From contig CANLUL010000004.1 of NCBI GenBank assembly GCA_947494305.1, positions 62,001-126,000 on the forward strand: a DNA stretch of 64,000 bases. Reading direction: 5' to 3'. This DNA is from an uncultured Sphingomonadaceae bacterium. Lineage in GTDB: Bacteria > Pseudomonadota > Alphaproteobacteria > Sphingomonadales > Sphingomonadaceae. The notes beneath the pieces are model-generated. The model saw only the letters and a program-made list of their open reading frames with translations. It did no database searches and was not told where the DNA came from. The stretch's first letter is position 1. The number at the start of each line of letters is the position of its first letter. A program made the position numbers and the translations under genes. Shown here in pieces: positions 52,938 through 61,938 of this stretch.

Positions 52938-53888
52938 ACAGCTGGCTCCACCCAGAACACAAAATCGAGAACAATGCGGGTGGTTTAGTTTAACGTTCTG
53001 AGACGATTCAACAAGAGTATCACCCATATCGAATTGAGGGTCATACGGAAGCAAAGTGCATGCAGCGACACGCGGCGTTTGCTCGCCTTTACGCTTCACC
53101 ACCATCCGGCTGTTGGCGCACATTATAGACTCTGGATCGACATCCAATATTTGCCAACAGGATGTTGTGATTTCAGGGGTATCTAACGTGGCATCCATCT
53201 CGGGAAATAACGCCAGCTCCGCCTCGTTTTCCGGATCAATATTCATAGCATGCTTTTGAAAAAGCTTGGCGTAGCCTTCTCGTGCATCAGATATGCTTTC
53301 CTGCCCCAAATGCCTGCCCGCAATGGCAGTCTTGAAACTATTTTCAGTCAGCCAGATTAGCCCATCTATAGCCTTATCCCAACTGTTCGGTCCGCGTTCT
53401 GCTTCGTGAACCTCTTGCGTGAAGTGATCGAGGCTGACACGGATAGTCAGATTGTCGCGATTGGGAAGTTGTAACAGGTCTTTTTCAAACCGACGCATTG
53501 GCCGCATCGCATTGGAAAGAACAAGTACATCAAATCCACGTGTCAAGCATAGTTCCAGCATTGCCATGAAGTCGGGATTCATAAAAGGCTCGCCGCCCGT
53601 AAATGCGATCTCTCGCGTCGGTAGCCCCTCACCCGCTATTTCATCCAGATATTGCAGGACTTCAGAGAGGGTTAAGTAGACAAGCGCATCATTGGTTGGA
53701 GAGCTTTCAATGTAACAATTTTTGCAAGCCAGATTGCACAGGGTGCCAGTATTGAACCATAAAGTATCGAGCTGCGTCAGAGAAACATGCGCGCGTTGTT
53801 CTCCATCAGCGGTAACATCAGCGTTCTGGAATTTCAGATGACTGATTGGCCGTCCATCAGCGACAGAAAATGGAGATTGTTCATTCAT
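52929..53888 (-). CDS. Radical SAM enzyme of unknown reaction
   Basis: The 319-residue protein has the Fe-S motif CNLACKNC (Cys51, 55, 58, of the CX3CX2C radical SAM type) and the SAM-binding GGEPFMN. The barrel continues to about residue 230. The C-terminal end holds several more Cys (SCWQILD, MCANSRM, ACTLLPYDP, HCSRFCVLGGASC) that could bind extra Fe-S clusters, as in SPASM/twitch enzymes. It is divergent from an SDR gene. Neighbouring glycosyltransferase-like genes of the TIGR04282/TIGR04283 type are annotated for arsenosugar synthesis elsewhere, but this is not a typical ArsS sequence and arsM is absent here. The substrate is open. Confidence 0.85.
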   Translation of the reverse strand: MNEQSPFSVADGRPISHLKFQNADVTADGEQRAHVSLTQLDTLWFNTGTLCNLACKNCYIESSPTNDALVYLTLSEVLQYLDEIAGEGLPTREIAFTGGEPFMNPDFMAMLELCLTRGFDVLVLSNAMRPMRRFEKDLLQLPNRDNLTIRVSLDHFTQEVHEAERGPNSWDKAIDGLIWLTENSFKTAIAGRHLGQESISDAREGYAKLFQKHAMNIDPENEAELALFPEMDATLDTPEITTSCWQILDVDPESIMCANSRMVVKRKGEQTPRVAACTLLPYDPQFDMGDTLVESSQNVKLNHPHCSRFCVLGGASCSA

Positions 53889-53933
53889 GATATACTATTC
53901 GCGCATTGGAGGTTTAACGTTACAAATTCAGCA

Positions 53934-53953
53934 AGTTTCGGTGTAACGAAACT
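53934..53953. promoter_or_regulatory. Inverted repeat in the radical SAM / SDR divergent region
   Basis: AGTTTCG (53934-53940) and CGAAACT (53947-53953) are perfect inverted repeats around GTGTAA. The element sits 46 bases from the radical SAM start and 110 from the SDR start. It could be an operator for both genes; no binding protein can be named. Confidence 0.45.
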
Positions 53954-54062
53954 GTCGATGATCCGAATAGGTATCAAATAGCGTATTTATTGATAATGCG
54001 GATCGTATCATTGGTTGCTCTGACCATAGAATGGCTCGACCTACAACTGGATTTGGAATTTC

Positions 54063-55121
54063 ATGAAAATATTTGTTACGGGCGCTGCCGGTCTAATCGG
54101 AGGGGAACTGGTTGCCAAACTTTTGAATAGCGGTCATTCCGTCATAGGTTTGGTTCGATCCAACGGTGATATCCGATCCAATGCTGACGAGCTTCTGCCG
54201 GCAACGCAGTTCAATTTAGATTTACCAGCCACAGGTAAGCTGACTACAATTCAAGGTGATGTCTCTCTCCAAGGGTTTGGGTTTGAGCAAAAAACCCGGC
54301 AATTTCTTGCGGCTGATGTTGATATGGTCATTCATTGCGCGGCCATGACCTCTTTCGATGCAGATCCGACAATACAAGATTCAATCAACGTTCAGGGCAC
54401 AAAGAACACGTTAGATCTGTTTCCCGAAACTCCGTTTCTTCACGTCAGCACGGCTTATACTTGCGGTCTACAAAATGGACCTGTGCGAGAAGCTTTGCAC
54501 GGTCTGGGCACGAAATTCATGAATGGCTATGAACAATCCAAGGCAAAGGCTGAGGCGTTAGTCACAGAGCATTCTTCCGACTATGCGATCGCCCGCCCCA
54601 GTATTGTTGTCGGGGAACAAAAAACGGGTCAAATCAAATCATTCGATACGATTTATACCGTGTTCCGTCTTATTGCTGAGGGAAGAATTTCCTCAATTCC
54701 CGCCAATATCGAAGCTAGTTTGGATTTCGTTCCTATCGACCATGTGGTTGGCGGGCTGATCGACATAGTGAACCATTGGAATGATGCGACCGGGAAGGTT
54801 TTCCATCTTTCATCCGGCAATCCTATCCCACCGACTATGTTGGTCGAGGCCATCGGTTCCTTCGACCAGCTATCAAAACCAAATTTAGTTCCCAATGACC
54901 AATTTTCTGCCGAGGAACTGCCTCCTCGAGAACGCCGTCTCTACAAAATGACCGCTTCGCACTACGCCAGCTACTTTGCCCGCAATCCAGGTTTCGAGAC
55001 AGATAACTTACCCGAACTCAGCGGGAGAGTCTGTCCGCCCATTGATGAGGCTGCATTATACCGAATGATAAAATTTTGCATAGATTCAGGTTTTTTGGCG
55101 GTTCAAAAACCGGTGGGTTAA
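54063..55121 (+). CDS. SDR family NAD(P)-dependent reductase (thioester-reductase/NAD_binding_4-like)
   Basis: The 352-residue protein has the extended SDR start MKIFVTGAAGLIGGELVAKLLNSGHSVIGLVRS, a VDMVIHCAAMTSFDAD segment, NVQGTKNTLDL, STAYTCG, YEQSKAKAEAL (Tyr-Lys of the active site) and ARPSIVVGEQKTG. The features STAYTCG and DFVPIDHVVGGLI are close to the NAD_binding_4 group that reduces thioesters or acyl groups, as well as to epimerases. It ends convergently with the glycosyltransferase gene with a 4-base overlap. Confidence 0.85.
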   Translation: MKIFVTGAAGLIGGELVAKLLNSGHSVIGLVRSNGDIRSNADELLPATQFNLDLPATGKLTTIQGDVSLQGFGFEQKTRQFLAADVDMVIHCAAMTSFDADPTIQDSINVQGTKNTLDLFPETPFLHVSTAYTCGLQNGPVREALHGLGTKFMNGYEQSKAKAEALVTEHSSDYAIARPSIVVGEQKTGQIKSFDTIYTVFRLIAEGRISSIPANIEASLDFVPIDHVVGGLIDIVNHWNDATGKVFHLSSGNPIPPTMLVEAIGSFDQLSKPNLVPNDQFSAEELPPRERRLYKMTASHYASYFARNPGFETDNLPELSGRVCPPIDEAALYRMIKFCIDSGFLAVQKPVG

Positions 55122-55846
55122 CGAACATCGGGATAGTGTTTTGATAGCCTTTCACGTGCTCCAAAAGCCCACATTATGCCCACTTTGAAATAAACCCAAT
55201 TGGCCTTTATCGGCCCCCATGCTGCAATCCTCCGATCCGACGTCCAAATCCACCGAGGGATCATCTTGATCTTTCCATATCGCGCCAGTTTGATGCAGAG
55301 ATCAGCCTCCTCCATGATCATGATATCTTCGTCGCAGCCGCCGACTTCCAAATACTGCTCGCGCCGAAAAAACATAGCGTGATCACCAAATAACAATCGA
55401 ACGCCTTTAACAAAAAGCCATGGCCGCATGAGCAACGGCGCGTACCAGGTTTTTATATAGTTGTGGAACGTTGTTCCCCACCTCGTGCCAATCGGTCCAG
55501 CAATGCGAGGGGTAAAGCTGGCCAATGCAACATTGATGTCTGCCATTGTCTTCCGAATTTCAGAAACTGCATCGACCGGCAATCGCGAGTCAGCATGAAG
55601 GACGCATATAACCGGTCCTTTGGCTTTGCTGACACCAAAGTTAATCTGCGCTCCGCGGCCTGTGGTTGGGGAAACCAGAACTTCCAAGCCAGCCTGCCTG
55701 CCCAATTCACAAGTTCCATCTTCGCTACCCCCGTCAATCAGCAAGATTTGCTCAGGCTTCGGGTCAAGAGTACTCAAATTTTCGAGAGTGACAGGCAACG
55801 CCTTTTCTTCATTCAAAGCGGGGATGAGGATCGTGACCGCTGTCAT
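55118..55846 (-). CDS. Family 2 glycosyltransferase (TIGR04283-like)
   Basis: The 242-residue protein has a GT2 fold: TILIPALNEEKALPVTLENLSTLDPKPEQILLIDGGSEDGT, VLVSPTTGRGAQINFGVSKAKGPVICVLHADSRLP (DxD-like), and GDHAMFFRREQYLEVGGCDEDIMIMEEADLCIKLARYGKI. This is the architecture of the TIGR04283 family, annotated for arsenosugar biosynthesis by gene context. It starts in an ATGA overlap with the preceding gene, making a coupled pair. Confidence 0.85.
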   Translation of the reverse strand: MTAVTILIPALNEEKALPVTLENLSTLDPKPEQILLIDGGSEDGTCELGRQAGLEVLVSPTTGRGAQINFGVSKAKGPVICVLHADSRLPVDAVSEIRKTMADINVALASFTPRIAGPIGTRWGTTFHNYIKTWYAPLLMRPWLFVKGVRLLFGDHAMFFRREQYLEVGGCDEDIMIMEEADLCIKLARYGKIKMIPRWIWTSDRRIAAWGPIKANWVYFKVGIMWAFGARERLSKHYPDVR

Positions 55847-56433
55847 TCGGTCAACCAAGGCCAACGCACAAGATCTTCTGGTAGATCACAGTCGCTCAGT
55901 GTTTCCAGTAACTTAACTGAAAGACCGTTTCGTTGCGCCCGCTCCATTGTTTCATTCAGAACCGCGTCCGTGCTCCAGGGCATGTTTTCAAACAGAACTG
56001 GGAAAGGTCGGCGCATTCCGATCAGGTAATAACCACCGTCTTCTGCAGGGCCGATCGTTACGTCATGTTTTTGCAAAGCGTCAATTGCAGCTTCGATATG
56101 CCCAGACTGAAGATCAGGCGTATCGGATCCGAAAAAAATCACCGGAGCAGGGTCAAGAGCGGCTAACAGTTTTCTTGAAAGATCGCCTTCTGGTTGTTCA
56201 ATATAGTCGGCTCCTGATCCCAGCCAATCTTCAAACTGCGCGGCATTTCCACCGGTATAGTGTACCTCAATTGACTGTCCGCTTTGCAGAAATAAGGTGA
56301 CCGTTTGTTCGGTCAGTCTTTTGTGTACTTCCGCGGCGGCGGCGGCGCCGATCGCGGGGATCAACCGCGTTTTAGCTTCCCCTGCCACCGGATAGCGGGT
56401 GAACAGAACCAATCTTGTTGATTTTGATGGCAA
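55843..56433 (-). CDS. DUF2064/TIGR04282 glycosyltransferase-like protein
   Basis: The 196-residue protein from a TTG at 56433 (GAGG nine bases upstream) has KSTRLVLFTRYPVAGEAKTRLIPAIG, FFGSDTPDLQSGHIEAAIDAL and IGPAEDGGYYLIGMRRPFPVLFENMPWSTDAVLNET, diagnostic of DUF2064, a nucleotidyltransferase-like GT-A fold often next to TIGR04283 proteins. It follows hemA by 22 bases and overlaps the GT2 gene. So hemA, this and the GT2 gene form an operon. Confidence 0.88.
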   Translation of the reverse strand: MPSKSTRLVLFTRYPVAGEAKTRLIPAIGAAAAAEVHKRLTEQTVTLFLQSGQSIEVHYTGGNAAQFEDWLGSGADYIEQPEGDLSRKLLAALDPAPVIFFGSDTPDLQSGHIEAAIDALQKHDVTIGPAEDGGYYLIGMRRPFPVLFENMPWSTDAVLNETMERAQRNGLSVKLLETLSDCDLPEDLVRWPWLTE

Positions 56434-56455
56434 TTACTTGTGCCTCAAAAGATGT

Positions 56456-57676
56456 TTAAGCAGCAACATCCCGTCGTGCGAGCTCACATTGTGACCATAT
56501 CTCTGATAGCGCTGAAATAAGCCGATCTATGTCACCGTCGGAGTGGACGGGTGACGGTGTGATACGCAGGCGCTCAGTGCCTCTTGGAACCGTTGGATAG
56601 TTGATCGGTTGAACATAAATGCCATGATTATCCATCAACCAATCGCTGATAAACTTACACTTATGAGCATCGCCCACCATCACCGGAATAATATGGCTTG
56701 GGTTTGGTAAATGCGGAATACCCATGCGATCCAATGCACCGCGAACTTTCTCCACCCGCTCTTTGTGCGTGTCCCGCTCGTGACGGCTTTCTTTCAAATG
56801 CTGAATACTTGCACAGGCACCTGCTGCAATGGCGGGAGGCAGCGCTGTGGTGAAAATAAAACCGCTGGCGAAGGTGCGGACATAGTCACAGAGATCTTTC
56901 GAAGCTGCAATATAGCCGCCCATCACACCAAAGGCTTTACCAAGCGTACCTTCAATAACAGTGATTCGGTCCATCAAACCTTCGCGTTCTGCAACGCCGC
57001 CGCCGCGCGGACCATAAAGGCCAACCGCATGGACTTCGTCGATATAACTCATCGCGTTGTGTTTTTCACAAACATCGAGAATCTCTGCAATCGGAGCGAT
57101 ATCTCCGTCCATTGAGTAAACACTTTCAAAAGCCACCAATTTTGGCCGGTCTGGATCAAGCATAGATAATTTGTGATCCAGGTCTTCTGGATCATTGTGT
57201 TCAAAGATCATCCGATCAGCCTTACTGTACCGGATGCCTTCGATCATTGAAGCGTGGTTGAGTGCGTCGGAAAGTACGACGCAATTTGGGATACGCCCAG
57301 CCAATGTACCCAAAGCCGCCCAGTTGGACACATAACCAGACGTAAACAGCAGCGCGTCTTCCTTACCATGCAGGTCAGCCAGTTCATTTTCTAGCAATAC
57401 ATGATGGTGATTGGTGCCTGAGATATTACGTGTACCCCCTGCCCCGGCACCGCATTCATCGATAACGGTATGCATCGCATCGGTGACTTTGGGATGTTGC
57501 CCCATTCCAAGATAGTCATTTGAGCACCAGACTGTGATTTCAGTCTTGTCACCATCGATGTAGCGGGTTGCGTGCGGAAAACTGCCAGCACGTCGCTCTA
57601 TCTCCGCAAATACACGGTAGCGACCTTCTTCACGCACAGCTGATAACTCGCTGCCGAAAAATGACTCGTAATCCAC
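56456..57676 (-). CDS. hemA: 5-aminolevulinate synthase
   Basis: ALAS condenses glycine with succinyl-CoA, the C4 route to tetrapyrroles that is typical of alphaproteobacteria. The 406-residue protein has [71 protein letters not shown] and the PLP lysine in [15 protein letters not shown]. The start at 57676 is an ATG; about 270 bases up to the next gene hold its promoter and the palindrome at 57901. Confidence 0.96.
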   Translation of the reverse strand: MDYESFFGSELSAVREEGRYRVFAEIERRAGSFPHATRYIDGDKTEITVWCSNDYLGMGQHPKVTDAMHTVIDECGAGAGGTRNISGTNHHHVLLENELADLHGKEDALLFTSGYVSNWAALGTLAGRIPNCVVLSDALNHASMIEGIRYSKADRMIFEHNDPEDLDHKLSMLDPDRPKLVAFESVYSMDGDIAPIAEILDVCEKHNAMSYIDEVHAVGLYGPRGGGVAEREGLMDRITVIEGTLGKAFGVMGGYIAASKDLCDYVRTFASGFIFTTALPPAIAAGACASIQHLKESRHERDTHKERVEKVRGALDRMGIPHLPNPSHIIPVMVGDAHKCKFISDWLMDNHGIYVQPINYPTVPRGTERLRITPSPVHSDGDIDRLISALSEIWSQCELARRDVAA

Positions 57677-57900
57677 GCCTTAACTCCCTGTTGGAAAAGC
57701 CTTCTTAGTCGACTATTCTAGGATTTCCAATGCTCAATTCGACAATTTAGAACTGGAAATTCCAATATCTCAAATCGATTCTATCTCTATCTAAACATAT
57801 TAAAGCATTGATAAAGATCAATTTAGTTTCAAAAACTAAGAAATTTGATGTGTTATGAGAAAACAGTATCACAAAATTTATCGCCGCTTTCACTCGACAT

Positions 57901-57912
57901 TTGTCCGGACAA
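57901..57912. promoter_or_regulatory. Palindrome TTGTCCGGACAA, first copy
   Basis: The perfect palindrome TTGTCCGGACAA (with flanking ATT/ATT extending it on both sides) lies 32 bases before the gene at 57945. The identical 12-base sequence recurs at 59539-59550. Palindromes with this TTGTn(4)ACAA form are typical of GntR/FCD-type or related dimeric repressors; the protein is not identified here. Confidence 0.7.
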
Positions 57913-57944
57913 ATTTATGATGCATACTCGATTCTTCCAAGCAG

Positions 57945-58760
57945 ATGAGATCAATGATGATTAGTTTAACAATGGCTTTGGCACTCGCCGCCGAACAAAA
58001 TAGCAAACAACCAGACATTAACTCCCTACTATCAGGCACCTTCAGCAACGAAGAACAAGTGTATTTTGAAAAGGATGCGGGGCGAAATTCCCCGCCTTGG
58101 ATTTCTTTGAAAATTACGAAGTCCGACAAAGGATGGAAGCTGCAGGAAGTCGATGCATATAGTCAACATCTGGGAGAGGTGAAATCAGTCAGCTTGGTCA
58201 AGAGTAATATGAGAGACACCATAACCGTGGGAGATTGTTCCCGGTTTTTTGCTCGTTCTGAATCGGATTGGAAATATAGTCCAATACAGAACAGAAAAGC
58301 ATGTCGTCAGAAGTTCCAGATCACCGAAATCAGCGCAGAAGGCTTAAAATTGCGTCTCTCCGATGGAACCGAAACTATTCTAAAGCGAGGACGTGATGTC
58401 GAATGTTGGGCTGCTATTCCCAAAACCATCAAAAAGGAAGATGGATCGACAGATTGGTTGTTCAAACGTAACCTGAACCTTCACGATCAGGGTGGCCGGG
58501 TCACAATCGGCGGTGGCGATAGTGGAGCAGAGGAAGTCACCCTTCGCATGCGTGCCGTCCATTGGCCGCCACCCAGCACCAATAGGCCGAGCATGGTTCT
58601 CTACATTCACAAAGACGATCCCAATAGTGCCGCGAGCTATAGCTGGGCTGATATCGACGCAAGCCGAGTCGGGATTAATCTGCGTTGGATGCAGGCCAGT
58701 TGCACAATAAAAGGCGCAGAACGACCGTCGGAAGTCACCAATACCAATTTTCGTGGTTAG
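57945..58760 (+). CDS. Exported protein of unknown function
   Basis: The 271-residue protein begins with a short hydrophobic stretch (MISLTMALALAAEQN) that could be a signal peptide. The rest has many beta-like segments (PPWISLKITKSDKGWKLQEV, LKLRLSDGTETIL, GGRVTIGGGDSGAEEVTLRM) and several Cys. I do not recognise it. It is preceded by the palindrome at 57901 and its stop overlaps that of the convergent unknown gene at 58757 by four bases. Confidence 0.7.
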   Translation: MRSMMISLTMALALAAEQNSKQPDINSLLSGTFSNEEQVYFEKDAGRNSPPWISLKITKSDKGWKLQEVDAYSQHLGEVKSVSLVKSNMRDTITVGDCSRFFARSESDWKYSPIQNRKACRQKFQITEISAEGLKLRLSDGTETILKRGRDVECWAAIPKTIKKEDGSTDWLFKRNLNLHDQGGRVTIGGGDSGAEEVTLRMRAVHWPPPSTNRPSMVLYIHKDDPNSAASYSWADIDASRVGINLRWMQASCTIKGAERPSEVTNTNFRG

Positions 58761-59524
58761 TTCGATCCGCCCTGGTTCGGCGGCGTGAAGACGTTGGAAT
58801 CTATCAGCTTGTCGACCTTCGCCGTAGACCAGAAAACCTCATTTGATTTTCGTCCATCATAATAAAGCGTGACATGCCTGGCCTGCAACCAACGCGGATT
58901 GTCCAGATAAAAGAAATCATCATAGGTTCGTTCATGCCAACCACGCGGCGTGTCAAATCCGATTTTTCGGATTGCATGCATTTTTTGATCCACTCCAAAA
59001 AGTGTTTTGCCTCCAGTAGGATCCGTTAGTTCAACCATGTAGAGCGCGTGTCCAGCAATGCTATCGTCCGCTATTCGGTTTGCAGAAAAACCCGGCTTTC
59101 CAGCCTGCCGAATTATTCCGAACCCAAAACTGTTGGCCCAAAACTTATCCGCTTGTTTTTTCGGAACAATGCCCTCTTCGGTCCAGGTTGTTTCCCCGTC
59201 AAAGCCAACCTCAAAGACAAGCTTCCCATCCGCTTTGGCTATAATCCGGACTTTACCATCAGGCCCATGGGCTGCTTTGCGATCTTGGTCAAAAACTCGC
59301 CACATGCGATAGTCATCAGATTTGGAACGTGGCTCATGCCCTTCGGGACCGTAAAAGACAGCAGAACCAGTTAATGCGAGCGAGCTAGCATTGGCCCATC
59401 CATCGCCGCCTGCTGCTTCGCGCGCCATCACCAATATGGCATCGCCATCAAGATCATCCGCAGCCTGTATCGGACTCGTGAATACAGTGAATAATGTCAA
59501 AAAACTCAAAAGATTGCGTAACAT
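58757..59524 (-). CDS. Exported protein of unknown function (beta-rich, LolA-like)
   Basis: From ATG 59524 the protein has 255 residues: a signal peptide (LLSFLTLFTVFTSPIQAA) and a mature region of repeated strands such as KVRIIAKADGKLVFEVGFDGETTWTEEG and GKTLFGVDQKMHAIRKIGFDTPRG. The pattern suggests the LolA/LolB-like open barrel that binds lipids, but that is only a fold guess. Its start region holds the second palindrome, shared with the divergent amine oxidase gene. Confidence 0.7.
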   Translation of the reverse strand: MLRNLLSFLTLFTVFTSPIQAADDLDGDAILVMAREAAGGDGWANASSLALTGSAVFYGPEGHEPRSKSDDYRMWRVFDQDRKAAHGPDGKVRIIAKADGKLVFEVGFDGETTWTEEGIVPKKQADKFWANSFGFGIIRQAGKPGFSANRIADDSIAGHALYMVELTDPTGGKTLFGVDQKMHAIRKIGFDTPRGWHERTYDDFFYLDNPRWLQARHVTLYYDGRKSNEVFWSTAKVDKLIDSNVFTPPNQGGSN

Positions 59525-59538
59525 AGTGAATTCCAATG

Positions 59539-59550
59539 TTGTCCGGACAA
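59539..59550. promoter_or_regulatory. Palindrome TTGTCCGGACAA, second copy
   Basis: Identical to the copy at 57901-57912. It lies 15 bases before the leftward unknown gene's start and 28 bases before the amine oxidase ATG at 59578, so it can control both directions. Two perfect 12-base copies within 1.7 kb would be very unlikely by chance. Confidence 0.75.
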
Positions 59551-59577
59551 ATTATACTTGCCTTGCAAGCATAATTG

Positions 59578-61005
59578 ATGTCAAATCCATTCATGTCGAC
59601 ATCACCAAAATTTGCAATCAGCCGCCGTACATTCATTGGAGGAATGAGTGCTTCGCTCGTTGCCTGTGCAGCGCCCCGTTCAACGTGGAGTAGCACAACG
59701 GCAGATGTGATTGTGATTGGAGCTGGATTGGCGGGATTGCATGCCACTAGTTTGATCGAGAAGGCAGGTTATAAAGCCATATTACTTGAGGCAAATGGCC
59801 GACCCGGTGGTCGCCTCTATACACTTGATGATATGCCTGTCCCAACCGATGCAGGCGGCGTACAAGTGGGATCCAGTTACAAACGGTTTCATGAGATTGC
59901 TGATCGATTGGGTGTAGAACGCTATGTTCCACCCTCTTCCGGTCGAGGCTCGCTCTATCGCATCAATGGCGCATCATTGACACCAAAGACATGGCGAAAT
60001 GCGCAGCAGAACCAACTTCCCCAGAGTGAGAAATCCCGTACGCCTGAAAGCTTGCTATTCTCCTATTTGGGCGGACTTCCCAAATTCGAAAAAATGTCAG
60101 ACTGGATGACGGCAGAGGCGCAATCAATTGATATACCGCTAAAAGATTATCTGATCAAGCAAGGTGCATCTGCCGAAGCGCTGCGCCTAATAGATGCAAA
60201 TCTAAATGGATATTCCCTAGAGACTTTGTCGGCGTTGCATCTAGCGAGAACGTTGGCTGGCTTTCGTCAAGGAAGTGGCCCTACAAAATTTGTGAAAAAC
60301 GGATCACAGCGGATGACCGATGCTATGGCCAATGACCTGCGCAGTGATCTGATTTTAAACAGCAATGTCATCGCGATTGAAGACGAAGGAGATGGAGTTG
60401 AGGTCAGCCTTGTCGATGGCCGGAAATTCGGGGCTCGACATGTGATTTGTACTGCTCCTTTTTCAGTTCTGCGAACTATGCAGATTGAAACACAACTGCC
60501 ATTGGCAATGCGGAATATGATTGCAGATTTACCCTATACGATGGCAAGCTTTGCCTATCTTCAAGCCAGTGATCCATTCTGGAAACATGACGGATACCCC
60601 GAATCCATTTGGTCAGATGATCCATTACTGGGCCGTGTCTTTGCGTTGGGCGAAGACCCTCCGATGTTAAAAGTGTGGCTTAACGGCCCTAGCGCCGAAA
60701 TAGTTGCTCGGATGAATGATCAGGAAGCTGGAAAGGCCATCATAAGCAAAATTGAACAGGCGCGCCCATCGGCAAAAGGAAAATTAAAACTGCTGCGCAT
60801 GTTCAGCTGGCAGAAGGAGAAGTTCGCCAAAGGAATTTATCATCACATTGGCGTTGGGCAAGGCGCGATGCTAGCAGAAGTTGCGCAATATGAAGGTGCC
60901 AGACTGCATTTCGCCGGCGAACACATGGCTCAGAATAGTCCCGGTATGGAGGGTGCTTTGGAGAGCGGAGAGCGCACCGCCAACCGGATACTCGCAAGTC
61001 TTTGA
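59578..61005 (+). CDS. Tat-exported FAD-dependent amine oxidase
   Basis: The 475-residue protein has a twin-arginine signal (ISRRTFIGGMSASLVACA, with a lipobox-like LVAC), then the FAD-binding motif DVIVIGAGLAGLHATSLIEKAGYKAILLEANGRPGGRLYTL and a C-terminal flavin motif FAGEHMAQNSPGMEGALESGERTANRI. These are typical of the flavin monoamine oxidase family, which oxidises amines in a periplasmic setting here. The start could be 59578 or 59593. The preceding palindrome probably regulates it, and the alpha/beta hydrolase that follows is co-transcribed. Confidence 0.9.
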   Translation: MSNPFMSTSPKFAISRRTFIGGMSASLVACAAPRSTWSSTTADVIVIGAGLAGLHATSLIEKAGYKAILLEANGRPGGRLYTLDDMPVPTDAGGVQVGSSYKRFHEIADRLGVERYVPPSSGRGSLYRINGASLTPKTWRNAQQNQLPQSEKSRTPESLLFSYLGGLPKFEKMSDWMTAEAQSIDIPLKDYLIKQGASAEALRLIDANLNGYSLETLSALHLARTLAGFRQGSGPTKFVKNGSQRMTDAMANDLRSDLILNSNVIAIEDEGDGVEVSLVDGRKFGARHVICTAPFSVLRTMQIETQLPLAMRNMIADLPYTMASFAYLQASDPFWKHDGYPESIWSDDPLLGRVFALGEDPPMLKVWLNGPSAEIVARMNDQEAGKAIISKIEQARPSAKGKLKLLRMFSWQKEKFAKGIYHHIGVGQGAMLAEVAQYEGARLHFAGEHMAQNSPGMEGALESGERTANRILASL

Positions 61006-61019
61006 GGAATATCGGTACA

Positions 61020-61877
61020 ATGTCAGAAAACCCTTCATCTTTTCCCAATCGACGCAAAGTTATGGCGGGAATGGCAGCCGCAGGAGTTGTGCTAACCGCT
61101 CCTTCTCAAGTAAATTCAGCACCAAAAGAAAAAAGTGAAGCAAGAAGCAAAATGCAAAAAACCTATGTTCTTGTCCACGGCGCATGGCATGGCGGTTGGT
61201 GCTGGCGCGATGTAGCAAAACCATTGTTAGATGCTGGACACATGGTCTTTACTCCCAGCCTATCCGGCCTTGCTGAGCGCAAACATTTAGTATCGCCGGA
61301 AATTGGCCTCGAAACACATATTACCGATATTATCTCTCTAATCGAATATTATGATTTACAGGACATAATCCTGATGGGTCATAGCTATGGTGGGATGGTC
61401 ATTACCGGCGTTGCCGATAGTATGAAGGAAAGAATATCTCATATAGTCTACTTGGATGCCGCATTGCCAGAAAATGGCGACACGATGATTTCACAGGGAC
61501 CGCGGCGAAATGCGGAAGCAATTAAAGAAACAGAAGTTGGTCTTCGAGCTTTGGCTCCAGATGGCATTGCGATGCAGGCCTTTCCGCCTGAAATTTTGGG
61601 TATTGCACAATCGCACCCAAGCTATTCATGGGTTGCGGAAAAACTGACACCACATCCGCTCAAAACCTGGCTTGATCCAATCAAACTCTTAGATGGTGGA
61701 TCACACGGACTGAACAGAACATTTATTCATTGCAACAGACCAGCACTGCCGAATAGCAGATTTCAGTGGCATGCTGAGCAAGTGCAACAAGATGAGAGCT
61801 GGCAATATCATGCGTTGGCCACCGGGCATGACGCGATGATCACGGCGCCGCAAGAGCTGTTTCAATTGCTGACATAG
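61020..61877 (+). CDS. Exported alpha/beta hydrolase (MES/EstC-like)
   Basis: The 285-residue protein begins with a Tat-like signal (NRRKVMAGMAAAGVVLTAP) and continues with TYVLVHGAWHGGWCWRDVAKPLLDAGHMVFTPSLSGLAERKHL, the nucleophile elbow MGHSYGGMV and the catalytic His in ATGHDAM. HGAWHGGWCW is the mark of the hydroxynitrile lyase/methyl esterase group, which handles small esters and cyanohydrins. It starts 15 bases after the amine oxidase stop (GAGGA before the ATG). A strong terminator follows. Confidence 0.88.
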   Translation: MSENPSSFPNRRKVMAGMAAAGVVLTAPSQVNSAPKEKSEARSKMQKTYVLVHGAWHGGWCWRDVAKPLLDAGHMVFTPSLSGLAERKHLVSPEIGLETHITDIISLIEYYDLQDIILMGHSYGGMVITGVADSMKERISHIVYLDAALPENGDTMISQGPRRNAEAIKETEVGLRALAPDGIAMQAFPPEILGIAQSHPSYSWVAEKLTPHPLKTWLDPIKLLDGGSHGLNRTFIHCNRPALPNSRFQWHAEQVQQDESWQYHALATGHDAMITAPQELFQLLT

Positions 61878-61883
61878 GCTAAA

Positions 61884-61921
61884 GAGAAGCCCGCCATCAC
61901 AATGGATGGCGGGCTTCTCTG
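61884..61921. terminator. Bidirectional terminator between the hydrolase and the TonB-dependent receptor
   Basis: AGAGAAGCCCGCCATC (61884-61899) and GATGGCGGGCTTCTCT (61906-61921) are perfect 16-base arms around a 6-base loop. The genes on both sides end toward it. Confidence 0.88.
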
Positions 61922-61938
61922 CGACTAAATATCTTCAA

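Noticed and set aside
52929-56433. Firm assignment as arsenosugar biosynthesis
   Set aside because: No arsM, no ArsS-type signature and no arsenic resistance gene are visible in the window; only the glycosyltransferase families point there.
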